The notes beneath the pieces are model-generated. The model ran no database searches and was not told the DNA's origin. It saw only the letters and a program-made list of their open reading frames with translations. The translations under genes were made by a program, and so were the position numbers. A stretch of DNA of 64,000 nucleotides from CAWHHZ01 sp963829355 (GTDB taxonomy: Bacteria > Acidobacteriota > Thermoanaerobaculia > Gp7-AA8 > JAHWKK01): positions 6,638 to 70,637 of the forward strand of contig CAWHHZ010000020.1 of assembly GCA_963829355.1 (NCBI GenBank). Reading direction: 5' to 3'. Positions 44,372 through 52,215 of this stretch are shown in pieces (position 1 is the first letter of the stretch; the number at the start of each line of letters is the position of its first letter).

Positions 44372-45463
44372 ATGATCAGCTCGACCCAGTATCAGCCTGA
44401 CTTTGTAACCCCGCCCGGGGAAACGCTGCAGGAAACGCTCGAGGTCCTCGGAATGTCGCAGGCAGAGGCGGCGAACCGAATGGGGCGCCCCCTGAAAACG
44501 ATCAATGAGATCATCAAGGGCAAAGTAGCGATTACACCCGACACAGCCCTGCAACTCGAGCGGATCACTTCTGTTCCTGCGTCCTTCTGGAACGCCCGCG
44601 AAGCGCGGTATCGCGAATTCCTGGCCTCCGAGGCTGAAAGGGAGCGGCTCGAGCGGCAGGACAAATGGCTGAATCAACTCCCGGTTTCGAAGATGGTGAA
44701 ATTGGGATGGGTGGCGAAGGGGCGATCGAAGGTGGAACAAGCGCGTCATCTGCTGACCTTCTTCAGTGTCGCGACACCCGAGCTGCTCGAGCAGAGAGTT
44801 CACGTGCAGTTTCGTCAATCAGTCAAACGGAAGGCGAATCCGTGGGCTCAGCTGGCCTGGCTCCGCAGAGGAACGATCGAGGCCGGGCAGATTACCTGCT
44901 CGCCGTATCAGCCGGATCTGTTTCGTGTCGCACTTCAGGAAGCGCGGACACTCACGAGTTCCGACCTCGGCAACGCAACCGAAGCCTTGAGGGAGATCTG
45001 TCGTCAGGCCGGAGTTGCCGTCGTCTACGTCCCCGAGCTTCCCAACACGTGCGCCTGGGGCGCGACTCGGTGGATTACCTCAACCAAAGCGCTGATCCAG
45101 CTCAGCATGCGTTACAAGACCGACGATCACTTCTGGTTCACCTTCTTTCACGAAGCCGCACATGTGTTGAAGCACGGGAAGCGGGACGAGTTCGTCGAAT
45201 GCGACGCCGATGACGCAAATCAGCAGGAAAAGGAATCGGAGGCCGACCGTTTCGCAGCCGAATTTCTCATCCCCTCGGCACGTCTGAACGAGTTTCTTGC
45301 TGAACGATGGAAGTCAAAAGCCGCGGTAAATCGCTTCGCGTCTCGAATCGGCGTCGCGCCGGGGATCGTGGTGGGACGCCTCCAGCATGAAGGCCACCTG
45401 CCGCACAGTCACTTCAATGACCTGAAGCGTCGGATGGAGTTTTCGAGCGGTTCTACAGTCTGA
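44372..45463 (+). CDS. higA: HigA antitoxin fused to ImmA/IrrE metallopeptidase
   Basis: 363 residues. An Xre-type helix-turn-helix (about 20-75) carries GETLQETLEVLGMSQAEAA and KTINEIIKGK, as in HigA. A C-terminal ImmA/IrrE domain (about 230-330) has the zinc motif HEAAH and a later E-x2-A-D glutamate in ESEADRFAAEFLIP. HigA should bind HigB and its operator. The peptidase could cleave HigA itself or a partner repressor upon stress, releasing the toxin. The ATG at 44372 is preferred for its AAAGG site; an ATG at 44354 overlaps the toxin stop and is an alternative. HigA-ImmA fusions are known. Confidence 0.88.
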   Translation: MISSTQYQPDFVTPPGETLQETLEVLGMSQAEAANRMGRPLKTINEIIKGKVAITPDTALQLERITSVPASFWNAREARYREFLASEAERERLERQDKWLNQLPVSKMVKLGWVAKGRSKVEQARHLLTFFSVATPELLEQRVHVQFRQSVKRKANPWAQLAWLRRGTIEAGQITCSPYQPDLFRVALQEARTLTSSDLGNATEALREICRQAGVAVVYVPELPNTCAWGATRWITSTKALIQLSMRYKTDDHFWFTFFHEAAHVLKHGKRDEFVECDADDANQQEKESEADRFAAEFLIPSARLNEFLAERWKSKAAVNRFASRIGVAPGIVVGRLQHEGHLPHSHFNDLKRRMEFSSGSTV

Positions 45464-45499
45464 AGCCAACCGGATGCGATACAGGTAGAAGCGAGTGCG

Positions 45500-45970
45500 G
45501 TCTCAAGATGACAGCTCATGCCGCAGGGCGACAACTCATGCCGGCAACCGACAGCTCAGGCCGAATCACGACACCGCTTTGCGAAGTAAAGTGAAAATTC
45601 TGGCTCTGACCCTAACATTAACCGCGCGGCTCACGATCATCCATCCGGATCAGATCGTACCTCGGTCGCCCAATGATCCACTCCTCGTAGACCCAGATGG
45701 ACGACTCAACTCATAAACCGCATGACCATGTGCGGTCGTGTGCCTCAGTACAGTTGGCACACGTGATTGTACCTCGGGAGGTGCTTTCCACCCCGGAGAG
45801 GAACAGCGAGCCGCTGGGGCGCAGCCCGACTTTGCAGAGTAAAGTTACTTTTCTGGCTCTGACCCCAATTTAATCTTCCCACATCCCGTAGATTTGACCG
45901 CCGACCAAAGACCTGACCCCAAAGCTCCGCAAAGCTCCGCAAAGCTCCGCAAAGCTCCGAGGTCCCTAAC
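45500..45970. repeat. composite gap: family B tails and tandem decamers
   Basis: GACAGCTCATGCCG boxes and a family B tail (45510-45620), a GATCGTACCTCGG unit (45655-45715), a second tail (45825-45875), part of family C (45885-45920), and four AAAGCTCCGC decamers (45921-45960). No gene is seen from 45464 to 45979. Confidence 0.75.
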
Positions 45971-45979
45971 TTCCCCTTT

Positions 45980-46234
45980 TTACTGACGATCTTCCGAAAA
46001 GAGAACGGTCTCGATCCGCTCGACCCGTGATTCGAGACTGGTGAGGCGCTGGTCCAGTGCAGTGTAAGAGAGTTTGATCATCGAACGAGTTTCCCCGAAC
46101 TCGCCCCGAGTCTCCGCGTGATGTCGGTCGACCTTCGCGTCGAGCAGCGAGATGGCTTCGAGGATCCGATCGAACTTCTGATCGTTCGCTTCCGCGAGAA
46201 CGTCGAAATGTCGTTTCAGTTCCCCGTCATCCAT
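45980..46234 (-). CDS. small coiled-coil protein
   Basis: 84 residues, acidic, with heptad leucine/isoleucine spacing over most of its length (LKRHFDVLAEANDQKF, then LTSLESRVERIETVL). A coiled coil is predicted; there is no signal peptide. GGAGG seven bases before the ATG is a strong ribosome site, which supports translation. The last 65 bases are duplicated at 36300-36365. The protein family is not recognised; similar small coiled-coil proteins occur near toxin-antitoxin modules but nothing ties it to one. Confidence 0.6.
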   Translation of the reverse strand: MDDGELKRHFDVLAEANDQKFDRILEAISLLDAKVDRHHAETRGEFGETRSMIKLSYTALDQRLTSLESRVERIETVLFSEDRQ

Positions 46235-46360
46235 TCGGTTTCCTCCGCCGGATCGTCGAGAGGCTGGATCCAGAGATCAGTTTACCATCCCATCGTCAGG
46301 TGCAGTCCCCTGCGTCGGATGGTGGATTCCACCGCAACAGACGCCGCCAGAGTCGATCTA

Positions 46361-46403
46361 CTCCGATGAGGTATGAGAGGAGGCCCTCCAGGAGAACGAC
46401 TGA
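46361..46403 (+). pseudogene. 3' remnant of a third DUF3368 gene
   Basis: CTCCGATGAGGTAT, then GAGGCCCTCCAGGAGAACGACTGA-like sequence (quoted as parts), matches the last 15 codons of the DUF3368 genes with about 80 percent identity, but contains an internal TGA. Similarity goes on past the stop to about 46455. The rest of the gap to 46717 contains family C (46480-46565) and no gene. Confidence 0.55.
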
Positions 46404-46717
46404 ATCGCTTTTCGACGGCGGCCCTCCGACCGACCTCCACAACACAGAAGATCCGCCGGGGGTTCTTGCTCGACAGTGGTTCTACTGACCGTAGAAATTT
46501 CAACGGGATCGACTTCGGATTCTACCTCTCGTAGATTCGACCGCCGACCAAAGACCTGCCCCCAGAGGTCGAGGTATGAGGTGCGAGGTAAGAGTTTTTC
46601 AGCCACCTCGCCGGCCAGTGGAAGATTTCGCTGCTGCTCCCGCGCAGCTCTGACACCCGTTCAGAGGTCGTTCGGTGACCTGCTCGTTGCGCTATTATTC
46701 CACCCAGCAGGTACTGG

Positions 46718-47200
46718 ATGGCAGTCACTTACTCAGACAGCGACATCTCGCAGCTTCTCATGGAGCGAAAGCCATTACCCGCTGACTGGCGCGCTCGTCT
46801 GACTCTGCGCGACAAACGGGGTCACAAGGAGCGTGATCTCCAGATCGCCGGCGATGCGGGCAACGAATTCCGAATCATTCTTCGGCAGAACAGTATCAAT
46901 CATCTCGATTTCTCCGTCATCCTGACAGTGAGAGTTCCGAAATCGACAGCCTGGTTTCGCCTTCGCAGGTACAACGGGAAGAGTCATGAACACACGAACC
47001 AGATAAAGGACCAGACATTTTATGGGTTTCACATTCATACGGCGACGGAACGCTATCAGGATCTCGGGCCTCGGGAAGACTCGTATGCGGAGCCGACTGA
47101 CCGATATGGCGACTTTCACGGTGCAATGCGCTGCCTGATCGATGATGCAAATCTGACGGTTCCGCCCGAGGCTCAGGAGAGCCTGTTTGGAGAGATGTAG
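46718..47200 (+). CDS. hypothetical protein, first gene of three-gene operon
   Basis: 160 residues, soluble, mixed alpha/beta. It contains HEHTN, FHIHTATERYQD and a DRYGDFHGAMRCL segment, a spread of histidines and acidic residues that could bind metal. It loosely recalls the DUF6978 proteins that sit next to DUF1828 genes; I am not sure of the match. Its stop TAG shares one base with the GTG of the DUF1828 gene (TAGTG), so translation is coupled. AGG nine bases upstream of the ATG is a weak ribosome site. Confidence 0.65.
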   Translation: MAVTYSDSDISQLLMERKPLPADWRARLTLRDKRGHKERDLQIAGDAGNEFRIILRQNSINHLDFSVILTVRVPKSTAWFRLRRYNGKSHEHTNQIKDQTFYGFHIHTATERYQDLGPREDSYAEPTDRYGDFHGAMRCLIDDANLTVPPEAQESLFGEM

Positions 47201-47976
47201 TGTCTAGCGAAGTCATTCAGGAGCAGTTCCGCGAGAAGGTGTCCGAGAAGATTCGGATCGCGGAAGAGGGCGTCGAGCGCTTCCGGGTGTTCACCCCGTT
47301 CCTCTTCGACGACGGAGATCATCTGGCGATCGTCGTGAAAAAGGACAACGGGCAGTGGGTCCTTTCAGACGAGGCACACACCTACATGCACCTCACGTAT
47401 GACATAGACGAGCAGGATCTGCATAGGGGAACACGCCAGAAGATCATCAGCAACACGTTGTCGACGTTTCGAGTCGAGGACCGGGACGGCGAGCTTCTGT
47501 TGAACGTTCCTGACGAGCGCTACGGAGATGCGCTCTATTCGTTCATCCAGGCGCTTCTGAAGATTACCGATGTCTCCTTCCTCTCTCGAGAGCGTGTGCG
47601 TTCCACCTTCATGGAAGATTTCCGGGCGCTCGTGAGTGAAGCCGTCCCGGAGGAGCGTCGGAGCTTCGACTGGCACGATCCGGAGCTCGATCCCCACGGG
47701 GTCTACATGGTCGATTGCAGGATCAACGGCATGCGTCGACCTTTCTTCGTACACGCCTTGCCCGGCGACGACAGAACGAGAGACGCCACGATCACTCTCC
47801 TCCAGTTCGAGAAGTGGGGTAAGTCATTTCGCTCTCTCGGGATTTTTGAAGATCAGGAGTCGATCAACCGCAAGGTACTCGCGCGTTACACTGACGTCTC
47901 CGAGAAGCAGTTCTCCAGTCTGACCAGCAACCGCGACCGGATCACGCGCTTTCTGCAGGATGTCGTCGAGGGGTGA
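47200..47976 (+). CDS. DUF1828/DUF1829 domain protein
   Basis: 258 residues. The first half (about 20-125: FTPFLFDDGDHLAIVVKK, VLSDEAHTY) matches DUF1828. The second half (about 140-250: HGVYMVDCRINGMRRPFFVHAL) matches DUF1829. Both are of unknown function and are found in phage and defence-related neighbourhoods. The GTG start is supported by GGAGAG five bases upstream and by the one-base overlap with the preceding stop. The third gene follows after 39 bases. No catalytic motif stands out; the D-x-D-D-G-D-H segment could bind metal. Confidence 0.8.
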   Translation: MSSEVIQEQFREKVSEKIRIAEEGVERFRVFTPFLFDDGDHLAIVVKKDNGQWVLSDEAHTYMHLTYDIDEQDLHRGTRQKIISNTLSTFRVEDRDGELLLNVPDERYGDALYSFIQALLKITDVSFLSRERVRSTFMEDFRALVSEAVPEERRSFDWHDPELDPHGVYMVDCRINGMRRPFFVHALPGDDRTRDATITLLQFEKWGKSFRSLGIFEDQESINRKVLARYTDVSEKQFSSLTSNRDRITRFLQDVVEG

Positions 47977-48015
47977 GAATCAGGCTGGGGACTGGCAATT
48001 CGAGATAAGGAGATC

Positions 48016-49101
48016 ATGACTAGTTCACTTCAGCGAGTGGACGAAGACCGCGTTCTGCTGGGCCCCGCATCGGCATTCCCCGTGACCTTGTTGGGGGTCA
48101 CTCCGAGCGCAATGGAAGATCTGGAGAAGGTCTTCCAGGACATGTCGGCCGTTCACGATCCCAGGACACTGAATCGTGGCCTGGCCGGTGTCATCGCGCG
48201 ATTTGCGATTCGTTGCGCTGAGGTTGACGATTACGTCGATGCGAACCGGTCTTGCTATGACGCAGCGAGCGATTCCTTCATCGACGATTCCGGCGCGCGG
48301 AACGGTGCGCGGCACACTCTTCATGTGCGCCTTGACGTGGATCTGCAGGTACTGTTTGCCGCGGAGCATCCCGACCCCTCACGGCTCGCAGCGATGGTTC
48401 GTGAGTTCGGCTTCGAGAATGTCAGCTTCTACTCCCGAATTGCGCGACATCGCAACATTCTTCGGGTACCCGTGGGTCATCGAGACCGCGCAAGATCCGA
48501 GGATCTTCGCGAGGTGGGCCTCCTGGATCGTTCGTCCGAGATTTCAACGGATGAGCTGATTGGCGAGATGCCACTTCGGGAGATCAACTCGATCGCGACG
48601 AATTCAGTTAAAAAGCCTTACACCCGCAAAACCGCTTTGAGAAGTGACCTCCGAACTGATCCCGAATTCGCCATCGCGTTCCGGGCGGCACTCGACAGGC
48701 TGGACTACTGCAGGGCCGCACCGTTCGCCGGAGAGTCCATCGGCATCACTCTCAAGGATCTCACTTCTTATCTGGCTCGCTGCCAGGTTGTCGCGGAACT
48801 TGTTGGACGCACTTTCTATTCGGCGCAGGTCTGGCGTGCCCCCGCACAACAGATGGATTCATGGATACCATTCGCTCAAGTCCTGGGCGTTTCCGACGAC
48901 CGCATTTGCAGCCTGTGTGCTGATGAGAACGGCAAGGTCTACCTTGCCACGGCCACACCACTGCGTCCTTTTCACCTGGCTTGTCGATGCACACTGTCCC
49001 CAATTCCGTACCCCGAAGCCATCCGAATGGGACTCGCGGCTCGAGAGGGAAACCGGATCAAGATCCTCAACGCGAACCCAGGGAAGATCGATCATCGGTA
49101 A
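48016..49101 (+). CDS. protein with phage-head-like (SPP1 gp7/MuF-type) zinc domain
   Basis: 361 residues. The first 250 residues are of no known family. The C-terminus (about 285-345) has DDRICSLCADENGKVYL, then P-x-HLACRCTLSP, matching the C-x2-C...H-x3-C-x-C finger of phage Mu F / SPP1 gp7 head morphogenesis and MuF-type proteins. No other phage genes are nearby, so the domain has been reused. It ends a three-gene operon with the DUF1828/1829 protein. AAGGAGATC just before the ATG is an excellent ribosome site. A toxin or defence effector is possible, but this is inference from context only. Confidence 0.7.
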   Translation: MTSSLQRVDEDRVLLGPASAFPVTLLGVTPSAMEDLEKVFQDMSAVHDPRTLNRGLAGVIARFAIRCAEVDDYVDANRSCYDAASDSFIDDSGARNGARHTLHVRLDVDLQVLFAAEHPDPSRLAAMVREFGFENVSFYSRIARHRNILRVPVGHRDRARSEDLREVGLLDRSSEISTDELIGEMPLREINSIATNSVKKPYTRKTALRSDLRTDPEFAIAFRAALDRLDYCRAAPFAGESIGITLKDLTSYLARCQVVAELVGRTFYSAQVWRAPAQQMDSWIPFAQVLGVSDDRICSLCADENGKVYLATATPLRPFHLACRCTLSPIPYPEAIRMGLAAREGNRIKILNANPGKIDHR

Positions 49102-49134
49102 GCTGCTCATCGCTCGACCACGGGTACAATTCGG

Positions 49135-49441
49135 AGTCAAGACAGAGCCCTCGACGACCAACGGATCGTCCGACCGACGCTCGAGCACGTGATCGATCTG
49201 GTGATGGAGGAGTTCGCGGAAACGCTCGAGACTCTCCGTCGGAGGAACCCGTCGCCCCGGCCGAAAAGCCTTTGCGCTTCTCGCCCACGAGGAATGCGGA
49301 CTGACGCATCGGATGATCGGGGAGTATCTGGGCATCTCTCCCTCAGCCGTCTCCCAGATGCTCCGGGCGGCGACCGAGCTCGAGCGGAAGGACCGGCAAT
49401 TCGGCGAAGCAATTCACCGAATCCGCGCCTCGAAAACTTAA
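49135..49441 (+). pseudogene. REP-associated (RAYT-like) transposase C-terminal remnant
   Basis: One frame reads RPTLEHVIDLVMEEFAETLE; after a frameshift near 49285 another continues LLAHEECGLTHRMIGEYLG, then ISPSAVSQMLRAATELERKD. This is a two-part DnaA-like helix-turn-helix tail found on REP-associated tyrosine transposases. The catalytic HUH domain is absent. The last codons (SKT-stop) lie inside the family D palindrome, linking repeat and transposase. The family assignment rests on this tail alone. Confidence 0.6.
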
Positions 49442-49466
49442 CTTTCTAGCTCCGACGTTAAGTTTT
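49433..49466. repeat. family D palindrome
   Basis: Identical to 42239-42272. It begins inside the stop region of the transposase remnant and ends two bases before a truncated Gp37/Gp68 gene. Confidence 0.88.
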
Positions 49467-49467
49467 C

Positions 49468-49716
49468 CCCGATCTGAACCTAGACGGCATCGACTGGGTG
49501 ATCGTCGGCGGTGAATCCGGCCCCGGAGCCCGGCCGATGGAACCGGAATGGGTTCTCGACCTGAAACGTCAATGCCACGATGCGTTGGTTCCTTTCTTCT
49601 TCAAGCAGTGGGGCGGGACGAATAAGAAGAAGGCTGGGAGAGAACTGGAGGGACGGACCTGGAACGAAATGCCGAAGCATACGGTAGAGAGCGTGGCGGG
49701 CGGTCCTCCTTCCTAG
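49468..49716 (+). pseudogene. C-terminal fragment of a second Gp37/Gp68 gene
   Basis: PDLNLDGIDWVIVGGESGPG onward matches the last third of the protein at 34725-35468 at about 90 percent identity (LKRQCHDALVPFFFKQWGG shared), but the three-Cys N-terminus is gone. The break coincides with the family D palindrome. The C-terminal 15 residues differ from the intact gene. Confidence 0.85.
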
Positions 49717-49790
49717 GGGCGGTGCTGTCCAGTACCTCGATCACGAGGGCACGGCTACCGCAATGCGGTTCTTAGAGGTACGATTGACCT

Positions 49791-50042
49791 ATGGCCAGCG
49801 TGCAGGTTGAGTTACCGGAGAGCGTTCTCGCGGCATTACGGAAGGCCCCTCATGAGGTTGGCCCGGAGATGCGCATTGCCGCAGCAATTCATTGGTATCA
49901 GCAGAGCTTGATCTCTATGGAGAGGGCGGCAGAAGTCGCGGGGATGAACCGAACCGAGTTTCTGGCGGAGCTGTCCCGTCGGCGGGTCGATGTGTTCGTG
50001 GTAGATGATGAGGACCTCGCGCGAGAGCTCGAGAATGCCTGA
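49791..50042 (+). CDS. UPF0175 antitoxin-like protein, copy 2
   Basis: 83 residues, identical in sequence to the product of 42470-42721. The bases just before the ATG differ slightly (GACCT versus GAGCC), so expression could differ. Role and features are as for copy 1: likely antitoxin, translationally coupled by an eight-base overlap with the DUF3368 gene. Confidence 0.82.
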   Translation: MASVQVELPESVLAALRKAPHEVGPEMRIAAAIHWYQQSLISMERAAEVAGMNRTEFLAELSRRRVDVFVVDDEDLARELENA

Positions 50043-50520
50043 TCGTCTCGTCGTCAACGCTTCCCCATTGATCTTTCTCGGCAACGGCAATCGGCTCGAG
50101 CTGCTGCGAGATTTCACTGAAGGACCTGTGATCGTACCCGGGGTCGTCCTGGACGAGATCCTGTCAGGCGGGCATCACGACCGGGCGGCCGAGGCGGTGA
50201 GAAAGTCGAGCTGGCTTCAGGCAGGCACTCCCGACTCAATGCCGCCAGAAGTGCTGGAGTGGGATCTCGGTGCGGGTGAGTCCGCCGTCATCGCGATCTC
50301 ACTGGAGACTGAAGGTGCGAGGCCAGTGATCGATGATCTTGCTGGCCGCCGGTGTGCGAGAGCGTTCGATCTGGACGTGATCGGAACTCTGGGTCTTGTG
50401 ATCGCAGCGCATCGTCGCGGAACGGTCGACGACCCTCGGAGAGTTCTGCTCGAACTGAGGGATGCCGGAATGTGGCTCTCCGATGAGGTATTGGAGAAGG
50501 CCCTCAAGAAGAACGACTAA
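50035..50520 (+). CDS. DUF3368 PIN-like toxin, copy 2
   Basis: 161 residues, identical to the product of 42714-43199. With both modules intact the cell holds two copies of one toxin and antitoxin, which makes loss of either copy harmless and allows recombination between them. Confidence 0.85.
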   Translation: MPDRLVVNASPLIFLGNGNRLELLRDFTEGPVIVPGVVLDEILSGGHHDRAAEAVRKSSWLQAGTPDSMPPEVLEWDLGAGESAVIAISLETEGARPVIDDLAGRRCARAFDLDVIGTLGLVIAAHRRGTVDDPRRVLLELRDAGMWLSDEVLEKALKKND

Positions 50521-50586
50521 TCGCTTTTCGACAGGTCGCTCTCCTATCGTCCTCCCCACCACGGAAGATCCGGCGGAGGTTTTTGC

Positions 50587-50775
50587 GCTCGACAGCGGTT
50601 CTACTGACCGTAGAACTTTGAACGGAATCGGCTTCGGATTCTACCTCTCGTAGAATTGACCGCCGACCAAAGACGTGGCCCCCAGCCTCGAAGACGTGGC
50701 CCCCAGCCTCGCTACTAGAACCCTCGAAGCACCCGGAAACTCATATTTTGAGCTCTGAGGTTAAGTTCTGGGAAA
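50587..50775. repeat. family C repeat followed by a family D variant
   Basis: Family C at 50600-50700 (GTAGAA/TTCTAC arms, then GACCGCCGACCAAAG, then a doubled GTGGCCCCCAGCCTCG). Family D variant GGAAACTCATATTTTGAGC...GGTTAAGTTC at 50735-50768. Confidence 0.75.
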
Positions 50776-50788
50776 TGTCGCGCATAAC

Positions 50789-50800
50789 GTCAACGTTGAC
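50789..50800. promoter_or_regulatory. palindromic operator upstream of xre-res
   Basis: GTCAACGTTGAC is a perfect 12-base palindrome overlapping a TTGACA (50796-50801) that could be a -35 box. No convincing -10 box is at 17 bases. It lies about 95 bases before the antitoxin ATG and suits autorepression. AGGAGG lies four bases before that ATG. Confidence 0.4.
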
Positions 50801-50893
50801 ATCAACATAAACGGCATGCACATTGTCTATATCTGCGGGATACGTAGTCTAAATTGACAACACGCTGAGCGTCTTCAGAAAACAGGAGGACTA

Positions 50894-51232
50894 ATGGCTG
50901 GGATCGTGGCCGAACGGCTCGATAGCATGAGGAAAAAGACTGGCATCACCGGCCGGGATGTGGCGCAGCTTCTGGATACGACGCCTGAGACGGTTTCCAG
51001 ATGGAGCTCCGGAAAGGTCGAGCCGCAGAGAGATCGGCTGCACAGACTGCTGGCTCTCGAATTCATTCTCGATGAGCTGCTCGAGTTCTACAGCCGCGAC
51101 GATGCCAGACTATGGTTGTTCACGCCTCACCGTCTGCTCAGCGGTCGGACGCCGGCGGAAAAGATCTCCGAGGGGCAGGATGATGAAGTACGAACCATCA
51201 TCGCGCAGCTACGCGACGGAGCGTACGTCTGA
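50894..51232 (+). CDS. Xre/MbcA/ParS-type antitoxin
   Basis: 112 residues. A helix-turn-helix near 15-45 (TGRDVAQLLDTTPETVSRW) is followed by the toxin-binding region with LHRLLALEFILDELLEFY, LWLFTPHRLLSGRTPAE and a short C-terminus. This is the Xre antitoxin of Xre-RES (MbcA-MbcT type) modules. It should occupy the toxin's active site with its C-terminus and repress the promoter. AGGAGG four bases before the ATG is near-perfect. Its stop lies two bases before the toxin GTG. Confidence 0.87.
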   Translation: MAGIVAERLDSMRKKTGITGRDVAQLLDTTPETVSRWSSGKVEPQRDRLHRLLALEFILDELLEFYSRDDARLWLFTPHRLLSGRTPAEKISEGQDDEVRTIIAQLRDGAYV

Positions 51233-51234
51233 GC

Positions 51235-51744
51235 GTGATCTTCTCTCCCGATCGCAAGATTCTGGAGGTCGTCGGTGCCATTGAACCGGCACCTCTCGAG
51301 GCGTCGGTGTTCCGCTGGTGCTTTTCCCACGTCGATCCGCTACGGCCGAATCGAAGCGGAGCGCGATGGAACCCACCAGACGTCGAAGCCCTTTATGCGA
51401 GCCTCGAGCGGGACGTCTGTCTGGCGGAGATGAACCATCTTCTGGATCTTCACTCCATACCGATCACCAAGAGCAGGGTTTTGTGCACCATAGAGGTCAG
51501 CCTCCAGTCGGTCCTCGAGCTGACTGAAGACACTCTGGCCGAACTGGGTTTATCTGCAGACGTGCTGAGCAGTGTCGATCTCAGCAGATGTCAACAGGTT
51601 GGCGGCGCAGTGCAGTGGCTCAATCATGACGGCTTGCTCGTCCCGTCCGCACGCCACGAGCAAGGTCGGAACCTCGTGATCTTTCAGACAAATCACGATG
51701 AAGAGTCGATCGTCGAGCTCACCGACAAAGCTCCCCTCGAATGA
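51235..51744 (+). CDS. RES-domain toxin
   Basis: 169 residues covering one RES domain. The characteristic arginine is in VFRW (about 27) or GARWNPP (about 44), the glutamate in CLAEMNHL near 66 and the serine in VPSARHE near 137. RES toxins deplete NAD+ by phosphorolysis or ADP-ribosyl transfer. The start is GTG, since the preceding antitoxin stop lies two bases before it. A 30-codon fragment of a related gene lies at 42321-42410. Confidence 0.88.
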   Translation: MIFSPDRKILEVVGAIEPAPLEASVFRWCFSHVDPLRPNRSGARWNPPDVEALYASLERDVCLAEMNHLLDLHSIPITKSRVLCTIEVSLQSVLELTEDTLAELGLSADVLSSVDLSRCQQVGGAVQWLNHDGLLVPSARHEQGRNLVIFQTNHDEESIVELTDKAPLE

Positions 51745-51777
51745 CCTGCGCGTTACGCCAATTGCGTCGCGGCGAGT

Positions 51778-51811
51778 CAAGTTACTTTTCTAGCTCCGAC
51801 GTTAACTTTAC
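51778..51811. repeat. family D/B hybrid palindrome
   Basis: CAAGTTACTTTTCTAGCTCC then GACGTTAACTTTAC. The left half resembles family D, the right arm resembles the AACTTTAC end of family B tails, suggesting a common origin of the two families. Confidence 0.7.
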
Positions 51812-52042
51812 TTAGCGCCATTCGAACTGAACCGACATTCACACGACTTGCACAGGAAGTAGTCGGCTACTTGCGCAGACGTAGCGGCGCTGACGACAGG
51901 GTTGACGACGACCGGGTTAGGGTTCTTTTGGCCATCCAGATCGATGGCTTTCCTCAGCCGCTTGTAAATCGACTTCGGCACCAGATGGCTGTTTTGCAGG
52001 TCGGCAACCGTGCGAACAAAGACCACACCTTCCCAGTGGCAT
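51808..52042 (-). pseudogene. truncated, frameshifted NSH-type zinc-finger (HNH-like) protein
   Basis: The start MPLGRCGLC (C-x2-C) is in one frame, and VADLQNSHLVPKSIYKRL to FLCKSCECRF is in another, so one base has been gained or lost near 52015. DLQNSHLVPK and the late C-x2-C are typical of a family with an HNH-like zinc fold that I know only as hypothetical. The C-terminus ends at the 51778-51811 palindrome. The gene is probably dead in this form. No other gene is seen from 51812 to 52199. Confidence 0.5.
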
Positions 52043-52094
52043 TATCCAATCCTACCTCGTTCGTGATCAGCGCGTGGGTAGGTGGGCAGGTCTG

Positions 52095-52215
52095 TCGTCC
52101 AAAAAACAGGTCCGGAGTCAAGTCTTTGGTCGACGATGTGGTTCTACTCAGAGTAGAGTTCGCGCGGAATCGGCTTAAAATTCCACATCTCGTTCCCTTC
52201 TAAGACCTGACCCCA
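52095..52215. repeat. family C repeat, entering the AbiEii gene
   Basis: GTCTTTGGTCGACGATG, GTTCTACTCAGAGTAGAG and TGACCCCAGAGGTC. It is inverted relative to some other copies and supplies the last codons of the AbiEii gene. Confidence 0.7.

Larger units (their letters stand above)
49753..50586 (+). repeat. 834-base direct repeat carrying UPF0175-DUF3368, copy 2
   Basis: Same length and orientation as 42432-43265, offset by 7321 bases throughout with no indel. The two copies bracket higBA-ImmA and the DUF1828 operon. Confidence 0.9.

Noticed and set aside
48016..49101. Prophage remnant, because of the head-morphogenesis-like finger
   Set aside because: No other structural or packaging gene is nearby, and the gene is in a tight operon with DUF1828/1829.
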